Assembly: GCA_937923255.1 (NCBI GenBank)
Contig: CALAIL010000020.1
Coordinates: forward strand, 1-31,346
From: an uncultured Propionivibrio sp.
GTDB taxonomy: Bacteria; Pseudomonadota; Gammaproteobacteria; Burkholderiales; Rhodocyclaceae
Direction of reading: 5' to 3'
DNA length: 31,346 nucleotides
The notes beneath the pieces were generated by a model. That model did no database searches, was not told the DNA's origin, and saw nothing but the letters and a program-made list of their open reading frames with translations. The position numbers and the translations under genes are program-made. This document shows positions 1 to 7,562 of the stretch, piece by piece. Every line of letters starts with the position of its first letter. The stretch's first letter is position 1.

Positions 1-113
1 AAGTCAGCGGGGCGCGCTGCCGCTCAGCGCAACGGCATCAAGAGGAGTTCCGTGGCTGGAAGTCAGCGCGCAGGTTTTAGTAATTCTTGCTTTTTAGTTT
101 CAGTGCGCTTGCC

Positions 114-268
114 TGCTAGCCCGCGTATTTAGGGCATCTCAGAGCACCCTACCCGCCAGCCCCTTATTTATAAGGGCTCCAGAGGTGCCTACCCGCAAAC
201 GCCCTATTCACGCGGGTTTCTGAGCGGGTGGCCGGAGACGCCCTGTTTACGCCGGCTTCAGCGGTGCT
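114..268. repeat. Palindromic repeat array A (about four 40-bp units)
   Basis: Four imperfect palindromes of about 20 bp start near 118, 158, 198 and 237, a period of 39-40 bp. Each has an arm such as AGCCC or AAACCC, an AT-rich centre, and an arm such as GGGCATCTC or GGGTTTC. The first unit reads CCCGCGT...AGGGCATC; the last two are the same motif reversed (GCCCTATTCACGCGGGTT); the second is nearly symmetrical. The stretch 138-230 closely matches 31174-31262 at the other end of the window. No ORF here looks coding. Bases 1-113 hold no gene I can support, only a small hairpin at 14-30. Confidence 0.85.
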
Positions 269-345
269 TCGGAAAAACCGTTATGAGGGCTGCAGATGCG
301 GCGGCGTTGCGAGGGCAGCGCCTTGCGACACTTGACTGCGCGGCA

Positions 346-374
346 TTCTCAACACAACGTCCTTGGCGTAAAAT
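346..374 (+). promoter_or_regulatory. Putative sigma70 promoter of the cobalamin operon
   Basis: A -10 hexamer TAAAAT at 369-374 (5 of 6 to consensus) lies 17 bp after TTCTCA at 346-351 (4 of 6). The predicted start, near 380, falls exactly at the first bases of the cobalamin riboswitch, which supports the call. It was assigned by eye only. Confidence 0.5.
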
Positions 375-379
375 AGCGC

Positions 380-602
380 CCGGTTTCAGGTGCCTGGCGG
401 CAACGCCGGGTGAAACGGGAAGCCGGTGACCACACACCTGCGGAATTCCGGCACAGCCCCCCGCTGCTGTAAGCCTGACGAATCCGGTATCAATGCCACT
501 GTACGACCCGCTCGTAGGGGAAGGCGCCGGAGGAGGAAGACGGCGAGTCAGAAGACCGGCCTGAAACCCTATGGCGCCAATCCTCGGGGTGAGGGGTGAG
601 GT
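380..602 (+). promoter_or_regulatory. Cobalamin riboswitch upstream of cbiF
   Basis: The conserved blocks of the cobalamin aptamer occur in order: GGTTTCAGGTGCC at the 5' side, GGTGAAACGGGAAGCCGGTG, the core AGCCCCCCGCTGCTGTAAGC (456-475), the B12 box GCCACTG at 495-501, GAAGACCGGCCTG at 551-563 and the 3' segment CCAATCCTCGGGGTGAGG. In this family, adenosylcobalamin or a related cobamide binds and lowers expression of downstream biosynthesis or uptake genes. It lies about 350 bases before the cbiF start, and I see no hairpin with a U-tract in between, so control may act on translation or through Rho rather than an intrinsic terminator. The exact 3' boundary is approximate. Confidence 0.95.
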
Positions 603-774
603 TCCGAAGGTTCGTTGCCCGGCATTCCGATCTGTCCGAACTGCCTGGGCGCTTCTCCGGTTCGTCTCCCTTTCACATTCCTTTTGGCAGCGGTGCTGGT
701 TTTGCCGATACCCGCCCAGGTGTTTTAACGTTTGCCGGCGCGCATATCTGCGGCGCTGTGTGAAAGGAGAGAAC

Positions 775-879
775 TTGATACACATCACGAAAATGCCTGT
801 CTCCGCCGGCTTCGCGGCCGGAAGGCCTGCGTGCGTACGCACAGCCGTAGCGCCGCATGCCACATTCCAGAAAGATTGA
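775..879 (+). CDS. Possible leader ORF between riboswitch and cbiF
   Basis: The 350-base leader after the riboswitch contains a strong Shine-Dalgarno sequence, AAAGGAGAG at 763-771, followed by a TTG at 775 (or ATG at 793). The frame stays open for 34 codons and stops at 877-879, about 70 bases before cbiF. The Shine-Dalgarno can pair with TCTCCCTTTCACA at 665-677 (12 pairs with one bulge), so it could be hidden or exposed by leader folding. The peptide resembles nothing I recognise and may not be made. The rest of the leader (603-951) shows only small palindromes, such as GTGCGTACGCAC at 831-842. Confidence 0.25.
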   Translation: MIHITKMPVSAGFAAGRPACVRTAVAPHATFQKD

Positions 880-951
880 ACGTTTTATCCGAATCCTAAT
901 CTGAGCAAGCTATGAACTTCATTGCTGATACCTTTTGCACAGGGAGGCGCT

Positions 952-1731
952 ATGGCCGGTAAGATCTGGTTTGTCGGCGCCGGTCCCGGCGATCCCGATC
1001 TCATCACCGTCAAGGGACGCGGCTTGATCGAACAGGCCGGCGCGATTCTGTTCGCCGGCTCGCTCGTCGATCAGACGGCGACGCGCTACGCGCCGCCCGG
1101 CTGCGCCATCCGTGATTCAAAAGACATGACGCTGGAGGCGATGGTTGCCTGGCTGATCGAGCAGGCGCACCGCCACGCCACTGTTATCCGCCTGCAAACC
1201 GGCGACCCCGGCCTCTACGGCGCATTGATCGAAATGACGCGGCCGCTGACCGCGGCGGGCATCGAATGGTCAGTCGTTCCCGGCGTCTCTTCCGCCATGG
1301 CCTCGATGGCGGCGGCCGGCGAATCGCTCACCCTGCCGGAAGTTACGCAAACGGTGATCTTGACGCGCGTAGCGGGGCGCACGCCGATGCCCGAAGGCGA
1401 AGACCTGGAATCGCTCGCCCAACACCACTGCACGCTGTGCATTTACCTGTCGATCACGCTGCTGCACGAAGTCCAGGCCGCCCTGCGCGCCGCCGGCTGG
1501 CGTGAGGATGCGCCGATACTCGTCGTGCAAAAGGCGAGCTGGCCGGGGCAGGAAAAAATCGTGCGCGGCACGCTGGCCGACATCAAGCGCAAATGCCAGG
1601 AAGCCAAGATCGGCAGCCAGGCGATGATCGTCGCCAGCCCGACGCTGGGCGCGGCCGACTGGGAAAGCCTCGTGCGCTCCAAACTCTACGATCCAGGGTT
1701 TGCGCACCGTTTCCGCAAGGCAAGCGCCTGA
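952..1731 (+). CDS. cbiF: Cobalt-precorrin-4 C11-methyltransferase
   Basis: This 259-residue protein belongs to the tetrapyrrole (SAM-dependent) methylase family and would methylate C11 of cobalt-precorrin-4. The N-terminus has the family glycine-rich motif VGAGPGDPDLITVKG. GDPGLYG and a PGVSS stretch follow at the usual places, and YDPGFAHRFR near the end is typical of CbiF/CobM. I start it at ATG 952 because AGGGAGG lies at 941-947, four bases upstream, and because the family begins just before the glycine motif; an ATG at 922 in the same frame lacks such a site. It is the first main gene behind the riboswitch. The aerobic counterpart is CobM; neighbouring cbiX, cbiD and cbiG favour the anaerobic name. 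Confidence 0.93.
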   Translation: MAGKIWFVGAGPGDPDLITVKGRGLIEQAGAILFAGSLVDQTATRYAPPGCAIRDSKDMTLEAMVAWLIEQAHRHATVIRLQTGDPGLYGALIEMTRPLTAAGIEWSVVPGVSSAMASMAAAGESLTLPEVTQTVILTRVAGRTPMPEGEDLESLAQHHCTLCIYLSITLLHEVQAALRAAGWREDAPILVVQKASWPGQEKIVRGTLADIKRKCQEAKIGSQAMIVASPTLGAADWESLVRSKLYDPGFAHRFRKASA

Positions 1732-1740
1732 GGTCAAGCC

Positions 1741-1908
1741 GTGCAGGAATTTGCCGCCGTGCCGACACAGGAAGCGCATTTCCCCAGTCTATACGCCGCT
1801 TTCGATAGCATCGCCAGGGCGCGGCGATACCTGGCCTTTTTGCCGGCGCAAAGAGGAGGCGGCGCAATCACCGGCATAGGCCATGCTGCGATAGGACGCA
1901 GCGTTTAA
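1741..1908 (+). pseudogene. Possible acetyltransferase (GNAT) remnant
   Basis: Between cbiF and cbiX a GTG-started frame of 55 codons contains YAAFDSIARARRYLAFLPA. This resembles the N-terminal segment often seen in GNAT acetyltransferases (a 'SIAREKRYLAFL'-type string recalled from memory). After that the frame runs into unrelated sequence and stops, so at most it is a fragment. No clear ribosome binding site precedes the GTG. The match is short and could be chance. Confidence 0.25.
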
Positions 1909-1927
1909 GCTACCGTTTCGAAAGTCG

Positions 1928-2923
1928 ATGAAGATGAAAGAAGAAAGCACCAAGACAGACGCCGACGCCGGCATGGCGCAGTTTGTCAAAGAAACCGTTG
2001 TGTTGATCGCCGGGCATGGCTCGCCCAACCGGGCGGGCAACCAGGAGATCGAAAAATTCGTCGCACAATGGCGCACCCGCCATCCCGACTGGCAGATTGA
2101 AGTCTGTTTTATCGAACATGCCGACGTGCTCGTGCCGGAAGGGCTGGACAAGGCGGCCAGTCAGGCGCGCCGCGTCGTGCTGCTGCCGCTCATCCTCAAC
2201 GCCGCCGGGCATGTCAAGATCGAACTGCCGGAGGCCGTCGAGGAAGCGCGCCAGCGCCATCCGGACGTTGAGTTTATCGTTGTGCCGCATCTGGGCATGT
2301 GCCGCGACGTGTTCACCGTGCTGCAACGGCAGTTGAAGCAGCTCATGAAATCGCTCGATTCGCCCGACCCGCAAACGACGGGCGTCGTCCTGCTCGGCCG
2401 CGGCTCTTCGGACGCCGAGGCCAACGGCGAACTGGCGCGCATGGCGCGCTGGCTGTACGAGGAGAACGATCACGAACTGGTCGACCTCGCCTTTACCGGC
2501 GTTACCTGGCCGCGGCTGGAAACTATCGTACAGCGGCAGGTTCGGCTAGGCATGCGGCAGATTTGCATCCTGCCGGTGTATTTATTCACCGGCGTGCTGA
2601 TCGAACGCATCAAGGCGCAGGTCAAGCGCCTGCAAAGCCAATACCCGCAGGTCTCGTTTGCGCTGGGCGATTATTTCGGCTTTGAGCCGGAAATTTTCCG
2701 CCTCGTCGACCAGTTGACCAGCGCCGGCATGGCGGGCGTCGGCACCCTGCTGGAATGCGACAGCTGCCGACACCGCGCCTACCGGGCCTACCGTCTTCAG
2801 GGCGACGAAGCGGATTGCGGCGGCGAACACCACGATCATGCCCGCCCGTCCCATCATGCGCATCATGCCCATCGGGCGCATGCCCACCATTTTTCTCACC
2901 ACTCCCATTCACATCACAGTTAA
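1928..2923 (+). CDS. cbiX: Sirohydrochlorin cobaltochelatase with His-rich tail
   Basis: CbiX inserts cobalt into sirohydrochlorin, the committed early step of the anaerobic B12 route. The 331-residue protein has two CbiX-like halves. The first carries AGHGSPNRAGN with the likely metal-binding His30, and LNAAGHVKIELP with His95. The second half carries LLGRGSSDAEAN and PVYLFTGVLIERI. After residue 275 comes a CDSC motif (Cys277, Cys280), and the last 34 residues contain 16 histidines. Long CbiX proteins elsewhere also have His-rich stretches and some a CxxC metal site; storage or delivery of cobalt is an inference. The start is uncertain: ATG 1928 has only a weak purine stretch upstream, and ATG 1973 would also keep the whole domain. 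Confidence 0.93.
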   Translation: MKMKEESTKTDADAGMAQFVKETVVLIAGHGSPNRAGNQEIEKFVAQWRTRHPDWQIEVCFIEHADVLVPEGLDKAASQARRVVLLPLILNAAGHVKIELPEAVEEARQRHPDVEFIVVPHLGMCRDVFTVLQRQLKQLMKSLDSPDPQTTGVVLLGRGSSDAEANGELARMARWLYEENDHELVDLAFTGVTWPRLETIVQRQVRLGMRQICILPVYLFTGVLIERIKAQVKRLQSQYPQVSFALGDYFGFEPEIFRLVDQLTSAGMAGVGTLLECDSCRHRAYRAYRLQGDEADCGGEHHDHARPSHHAHHAHRAHAHHFSHHSHSHHS

Positions 2924-2927
2924 AACT

Positions 2928-3620
2928 ATGAACTCGACCATGACACACACCAACAGCATCACCGAACAGCTGACCGAAGCCGGCCGCGCCATTGAACATG
3001 GCTCATTCGCCATCATCGACGCCGAGGCCGGCCCCCACGACCGTTACACGGACGAGCAATGGCCGTTGGTGCGGCGCATGATTCACGCCAATGCCGACTT
3101 CGACTTCAACGGCCTGACCGTTTTCCATCCGGACGCCATGCGCGCCGGCCTGGACGCCGTACTCAAGGGTGGCACGCCCATCGTCGCCGATGTCGAAATG
3201 ATCTGCGTCGGTCTTTCCCGCCCGCGCCTCGAGCACTTTGGCATGACGACGCTGCACACCATTTCCGATGAAGACGTCATTGACGCGGCACGCGCCGAAA
3301 ATACGACGCGCGCCGTGCAGGCCATGCGCAAGGCGCACCGGATGGGCAAACTCGACGGCGCCATCGTCGGTATCGGCAACGCGCCGACGGCGCTACTCGA
3401 AGTGATTCGCCTGATCCGCGAAGAAGGCGCCCGTCCGGCGCTGGTCATCGGCATGCCGGTAGGTTTCGTTTCCGCCGCCGAGTCGAAGGAAGCGCTGATG
3501 GACGTCGACGAAGTACCGTGGATTACCATCAAAGGGCGCAAAGGCGGCTCGACCTTGGTCGTCGCCGCCATCCACGCCCTGCTTGCCGTCGCGGAAGCCG
3601 CACAAAAGCGGGCGGCATGA
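2928..3620 (+). CDS. cbiC: Cobalt-precorrin-8X methylmutase
   Basis: CbiC moves the C11 methyl group to C12, giving cobyrinate. The 230-residue product contains RRMIHANADFDF, where His53 corresponds to the catalytic histidine of CobH/CbiC, then VADVEMICVG, GKLDGAIVGIGNAPTAL and PVGFVSAAESKEAL, all typical of the family. The start is ATG 2928, five bases after the cbiX stop; ATG 2940 is an alternative. Neither has an obvious Shine-Dalgarno, so translation is probably coupled to cbiX. The stop overlaps the cbiD start as ATGA. Confidence 0.93.
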   Translation: MNSTMTHTNSITEQLTEAGRAIEHGSFAIIDAEAGPHDRYTDEQWPLVRRMIHANADFDFNGLTVFHPDAMRAGLDAVLKGGTPIVADVEMICVGLSRPRLEHFGMTTLHTISDEDVIDAARAENTTRAVQAMRKAHRMGKLDGAIVGIGNAPTALLEVIRLIREEGARPALVIGMPVGFVSAAESKEALMDVDEVPWITIKGRKGGSTLVVAAIHALLAVAEAAQKRAA

Positions 3621-4789
3621 GCGACGGCGACAAAATCCGCAAGGGCGACGGCAAGCGCAAACGCGGCAGTCGCTCCGGATTTACCACGGGCGCCTGCTCG
3701 GCCGCTGCGGCGCGCGCGGCGACCCTCGCCCTGCTGAGCGGGGAAACGCCGGCGTCCGTATGCGCACGCCTGCCCAATGGGCACGATGTCGATTTCGACA
3801 TACTCGAAGGCGTCGTGACGAACGGCGCGGCGCGCGCCGTCATCGTCAAGGATGCGGGCGACGATCCGGACGCCACCAACGGCGCGCATATCACGGCCGA
3901 AGTGCGCCGTCTGCCGGGGCAAGCCGGCGAAATCGTACTCAAGGGCGGCGCCGGCGTCGGCACCGTCACCCGGGAAGGGCTGGGGCTGGAAGTCGGCGGC
4001 CCGGCAATCAATCCGGTACCGCGCCGCAACATCCGCGACAACGTACGCAGTGCCGCCGGCGATCTGCTGGCCGTCGATGGACTGGAAGTCATCATCTCCG
4101 TGCCAGGCGGCGAGGACATGGCGAAGAAAACGCTCAATTCGCGCCTGGGCATTCTCGGCGGCATCTCGATTCTCGGCACCACCGGCATTGTCCGCCCGTA
4201 CTCAACGGCGGCATTCCGCGCCAGCGTCGTCCAGGCGGTCGAAGTCGCCGCGCGCCAGGGGCAAACCAGCGTCGTATTCACGACCGGCGGCCGCTCGGAA
4301 AAATTCGCCATGCAGCAATTGCCGGAACTTACCGAATCCTGCTTCGTGCAGATGGGCGATTTCGTCAAGGCCGCCTTCATCGCCGCCATCAAGACGCGGA
4401 TGTCCCGCGTTTACGTCGGCGCCATGGCCGGCAAGCTGACCAAAATGTCACAGGGGCTGACCGTGACGCACGCCTGGCGGGCGGAAATCGACCGGGATCT
4501 GCTCGCCGACTGCGCGCAGGAAGTCGGCGCCGCACCCGATCTTGTGGAAGCGATCCGCGCTGCCGAAACGGCGCGCTTTGCCGCCGAACGGCTACAGGCG
4601 CTCGGCCTGTCCGTCGATTTTCATCGCGCCCTGGGCACGCGCGCCCTGCGCAGCCTCAAGTCCTCCTATCCCGGCAACTATCAGCTGACGATATTGGTCT
4701 GCGATTTCGAAGGACGTTTCATCTGCCGCGTCGACGAAGCCCCGGAAGCGTCCGCAACAGAAAAAGAGTCCCGGGAGAACGCGGTATGA
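3617..4789 (+). CDS. cbiD: Cobalt-precorrin-5B C1-methyltransferase
   Basis: CbiD methylates C1 of cobalt-precorrin-5B and is a hallmark of the anaerobic pathway. The 390-residue protein shows RSGFTTGACSAAAARAA near the N-terminus, VKDAGDDPDATNGA and the central GGISILGTTGIVRPYS, all characteristic. The ATG at 3617 overlaps the cbiC stop by ATGA, and the reading frame continues upstream without coding character, so I use the overlapping ATG. The last bases likewise overlap the next gene by ATGA. Confidence 0.94.
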   Translation: MSDGDKIRKGDGKRKRGSRSGFTTGACSAAAARAATLALLSGETPASVCARLPNGHDVDFDILEGVVTNGAARAVIVKDAGDDPDATNGAHITAEVRRLPGQAGEIVLKGGAGVGTVTREGLGLEVGGPAINPVPRRNIRDNVRSAAGDLLAVDGLEVIISVPGGEDMAKKTLNSRLGILGGISILGTTGIVRPYSTAAFRASVVQAVEVAARQGQTSVVFTTGGRSEKFAMQQLPELTESCFVQMGDFVKAAFIAAIKTRMSRVYVGAMAGKLTKMSQGLTVTHAWRAEIDRDLLADCAQEVGAAPDLVEAIRAAETARFAAERLQALGLSVDFHRALGTRALRSLKSSYPGNYQLTILVCDFEGRFICRVDEAPEASATEKESRENAV

Positions 4790-6108
4790 GTCAATGCACA
4801 CTGATCGGCATTCTCGATGAAGGCTGGAGCGAATTGGGTGAGCGCGCGCGCGACCGCATCCGGCGCGCCGGCCTTATCATCGGCGCGGCGCGCACGCTCG
4901 ATCTCGTACGCCCCCACGTTGCCGCCGATGCCCGGCTGCTCGATATGGACGGCGCGCTGGCCCAGGTGCCGGAATGGACACGGTCCGCGCTTGCGGCAGG
5001 GCAATCCGTCGTCATCCTCGCCACCGGCGACCCGTTTTGCCACGGCCTAGCGCCCTGGCTGATCGGCAAGCTGGACGCGTCTCACATCAAACACGATATC
5101 GAAACGCTGCCCGCGCCCTCGACCCTGCAACAAGCCTTCGCCCGCTGGAAAAAGCCGTGGCAGGATGTGCGCATCGCCTCCTGTCACAGCAAGGACGCCG
5201 GCGAATGGACATTCGGCGCGCCCCCCACACACGGGCTTTATCCGCTGATGCAGGCCATTGCGCAGCACCGCCGCGTCTTCGCTTTCACCGGGCCGGAAAA
5301 CGACCCGGCGCGGCTGGCACGCGCCCTGATGACGGCCGGCTTCGGCGCAGCCCGGCTTTCGGTCGCTTGCCGGCTGGGCTTGCCGGATGAGACCCTCTAC
5401 CATGAATTGCCGCCGGAAAAAGCGGCCACCATGCGTTTCCCGCACCCCAATGTCGTGCTGGTCGAACGCGATGCCGAAGCCGGCTCGCCGGCCTTCGGCC
5501 TTGATGACCTCGATTACCTTCAGCGCGCGCCGGAAAAAGGACTGATTACCAAACAGGAAGCGCGCGCGCTGTCGCTCGCCAAACTGGCGCTCAAGCCAGA
5601 TGCCATCGTCTGGGACATCGGCGCCGGTTCCGGCTCGATGGGCATCGAAGCGGCGCGGCTGGCGCCATTCGGCCACGTCTGGGCGATCGAGAAAAATGCG
5701 GACGATGCCGCCAATGCTCGCGCCAACGCGCAGCGCTTCCGCCTCGTCAACTACACATTGAGCGAAGGCAAAGCGCCCGACGGGCTGGCTGACTGGCCGG
5801 ATCCCGACGCCGTGTTCATCGGCGGCTCGGGCGGCGAACTGGCGGCGCTGATCCGGCTGATTCTTGCCCGCCTCAGACCGCACGGCCGGCTGGTGATGAA
5901 TTTCGTAACGCTGGAAAATCTGGCCACTGCCATCGACACGCTGAAGCAGGCCGGCACACAGGAAGACAACGCAGAACGGCAGAGCAAGCAGAGCATCCAG
6001 TGGGATGTCGTGCAGCTGCAAGCCAGCCGCAGCCAGCCGATTCTCAATATGCAGCGCATGGCGGCGCAGAACCCGGTGTGGGTCATCACCGCGCGGAAGG
6101 CAGGCTGA
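4786..6108 (+). CDS. cbiET: CbiE-CbiT fusion: precorrin-6B methyltransferase / decarboxylase
   Basis: This 440-residue protein fuses the two activities that methylate C5 and C15 and decarboxylate the C12 acetate side chain (called CobL in aerobic organisms). The N-terminal part (about 1-200) is a CbiE-type tetrapyrrole methylase with ILATGDPFCHGLA and ASCHSKDAGEW. The C-terminal part (about 230-420) is CbiT, starting at GLITKQEARALSLAKL and bearing the SAM motif WDIGAGSGSMGIEAA from Trp276. The start at 4786 overlaps cbiD by ATGA, with GGGAG ahead of it. The much longer open frame upstream is only the shadow of cbiD. Confidence 0.93.
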   Translation: MSQCTLIGILDEGWSELGERARDRIRRAGLIIGAARTLDLVRPHVAADARLLDMDGALAQVPEWTRSALAAGQSVVILATGDPFCHGLAPWLIGKLDASHIKHDIETLPAPSTLQQAFARWKKPWQDVRIASCHSKDAGEWTFGAPPTHGLYPLMQAIAQHRRVFAFTGPENDPARLARALMTAGFGAARLSVACRLGLPDETLYHELPPEKAATMRFPHPNVVLVERDAEAGSPAFGLDDLDYLQRAPEKGLITKQEARALSLAKLALKPDAIVWDIGAGSGSMGIEAARLAPFGHVWAIEKNADDAANARANAQRFRLVNYTLSEGKAPDGLADWPDPDAVFIGGSGGELAALIRLILARLRPHGRLVMNFVTLENLATAIDTLKQAGTQEDNAERQSKQSIQWDVVQLQASRSQPILNMQRMAAQNPVWVITARKAG

Positions 6109-6110
6109 AC

Positions 6111-6479
6111 GTGCATCCTGAGAAAGTCGACCGCGCCCGCCTGCGGCAACTGACCGATCTGCCGAACATCGGCCCGGCCGGTGCGGCCGACTTGCTGCGT
6201 CTGGGCATCCGCACGCCGGAAGATCTGCTTGGACGCGACCCCTATGCGCTCTACGAGACGCTGTGCGCACTGGATAACCGGCGTCACGACCCGTGCGTCA
6301 TCGACGTCTTCATTGCCATCACCCGCTTTATGGCCGGCGATGCCGCCCGGCCGTGGTGGGCTTACACGGCGGAGCGCAAACGCCACTTGCACGCCCAGAA
6401 CGATCCGCTCGATCGGCGTGATCTGCACAATTCGCACGCACACGCCAACACGCAGAACACCGCAGGAAATGCGCCATGA
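6111..6479 (+). CDS. Helix-hairpin-helix protein, Cdd1-like
   Basis: The GTG-started gene encodes 122 residues. LTDLPNIGPAGAADLLRLGI is a helix-hairpin-helix motif, and the following DPYALYETLCAL...HDPCVIDVFIAITRFMAG...RPWWAYTAERK matches my memory of the Cdd1 'pathogenicity locus' family (PF11731), whose function is not established. Helix-hairpin-helix motifs often bind DNA without sequence preference, but that is not shown here. The GTG lies two bases after the cbiET stop with GGAAGG at 6095-6100. The C-terminus (His- and Asn-rich) looks unstructured. No role in cobalamin synthesis is known to me; its place in the operon may be incidental or meaningful. Confidence 0.75.
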   Translation: MHPEKVDRARLRQLTDLPNIGPAGAADLLRLGIRTPEDLLGRDPYALYETLCALDNRRHDPCVIDVFIAITRFMAGDAARPWWAYTAERKRHLHAQNDPLDRRDLHNSHAHANTQNTAGNAP

Positions 6480-6733
6480 TGACACCGCGCATATTCAAAA
6501 CACCGCACCGGCCGCTACGCCAGCAGCTTTTCTCCGCTCCGCAGGCAGCGGCTGCGATGCTGTACGGCACGACAGTCATGGGATATTTTTTGCGACATTA
6601 CCTGCCGATCGTGTCGGAGCGCGCGGATGGGCGCACGACGGTTACTTCGCTCATTTTTCCGCCTGTGGCGCTGCCCGGCAATCATGGGGACGCTCATCGT
6701 ACGCCCTGCCGAGCCGGTAGCCGCGTCGAATGA
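6476..6733 (+). CDS. Small hypothetical ORF between Cdd1-like gene and cbiL
   Basis: An 85-residue frame starts at ATG 6476, overlapping the previous stop as ATGA, with AGGAAA about eight bases upstream. It ends 37 bases before cbiL. The middle, AAAMLYGTTVMGYFLRHYLP, is somewhat hydrophobic, while the C-terminal third (proline, arginine, glycine) looks like non-coding sequence read through. I recognise no domain. Translation start signals are good but coding character is poor, so it may be a decayed gene or a spacer. Confidence 0.3.
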   Translation: MMTPRIFKTPHRPLRQQLFSAPQAAAAMLYGTTVMGYFLRHYLPIVSERADGRTTVTSLIFPPVALPGNHGDAHRTPCRAGSRVE

Positions 6734-6770
6734 TCTCTGTCTTCACCCCTTTTCAACCGAAAGCTTTTGT

Positions 6771-7562
6771 ATGACACAAGAAATACGCTACGGAAAACTC
6801 ATCGGCGCTTCGCTCGGGCCCGGCGACCCGGAACTGATTACCCGCCGCGCCTGGGACGTACTGCAATCCGGCGCGCGCTGGGTGTATCCGGTCAAAAAAG
6901 CCGAGCAGGCTTCGTATGCGCTCTCCATCGTCGAGCGCAGCGGCTTACGCATTCCCGCCGATGCCGTCGAACTGGTTTTCCCCATGACGCGCGATGCCGA
7001 CGCACTGGCCAAAGCTTGGGCGCGCGCCGCGCAGCAGACGGTCGAACTGCTGGCAACAGGACGCGATGTCGTCTTTCTCGTCGAAGGGGACGCCTCGACC
7101 TTCGCCACCTTTGGCCACCTCGCCCGCGTCGTCCGCGAACAGGCGCCGTCGATCGCGGTTGAAACGATCCCCGGCGTTTCGTCCTTCACCGCTGCCGCCG
7201 CAACGGCCGGCCTGCCTCTCGCCGAGGAAGACGAAACGCTGGCAGTCATCCCAACGGCGTACGGCATCGGCGTCATCGACCACATGCTCGACGAATTCGA
7301 TACGCTGATCCTGCTCAAGGTCAAGCCGCTGCTTGACGATGTGATCGAACTGCTCGAACGGCGCGGCCTGCTGGCGACGAGCTGCTTCATCGAAAAGGTC
7401 GGCTCGCCGGAAGAGCGTATCGTCCGCGATCTGGCCTCGCTCAAAGGCGAAACGGTCAATTATCTGTCGCTGCTGCTGGTCAAGAACCCCAAGCGGCAGC
7501 GCGGCGAATTGCGGCGCGGCTGCCGCCGTCGTCAGGAACGCGATGCGGCCGCCCATGCCTGA
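6771..7562 (+). CDS. cbiL: Cobalt-precorrin-2 (factor II) C20-methyltransferase
   Basis: CbiL/CobI adds the methyl group at C20. The 263-residue protein begins MTQEIRYGKLIGASLGPGDPELITRRAWDVL, the expected N-terminus of the family, which fixes the start at 6771 although the frame is open further upstream. VFLVEGDASTFATFGHL and ETIPGVSSFTAAAATAGLPL are conserved family blocks. The end (KRQRGELRRGCRRRQERD) is a basic extension. It overlaps cbiG by 20 bases. Confidence 0.92.
   Translation: MTQEIRYGKLIGASLGPGDPELITRRAWDVLQSGARWVYPVKKAEQASYALSIVERSGLRIPADAVELVFPMTRDADALAKAWARAAQQTVELLATGRDVVFLVEGDASTFATFGHLARVVREQAPSIAVETIPGVSSFTAAAATAGLPLAEEDETLAVIPTAYGIGVIDHMLDEFDTLILLKVKPLLDDVIELLERRGLLATSCFIEKVGSPEERIVRDLASLKGETVNYLSLLLVKNPKRQRGELRRGCRRRQERDAAAHA

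Noticed and set aside
258..863. 201-residue frame on the minus strand across riboswitch 1
   Set aside because: It is antisense to a conserved aptamer, arginine- and proline-rich, and lacks any domain or ribosome site.
3583..4785. N-terminal 401 codons of a very long frame running into cbiET
   Set aside because: They are the shifted shadow of cbiD, rich in Arg, Gly and Ser; cbiET begins at the ATGA overlap at 4786.
5047..6270. 407-residue minus-strand frame opposite cbiET
   Set aside because: It is a shadow frame in GC-rich DNA; cbiET on the plus strand has clear motifs.
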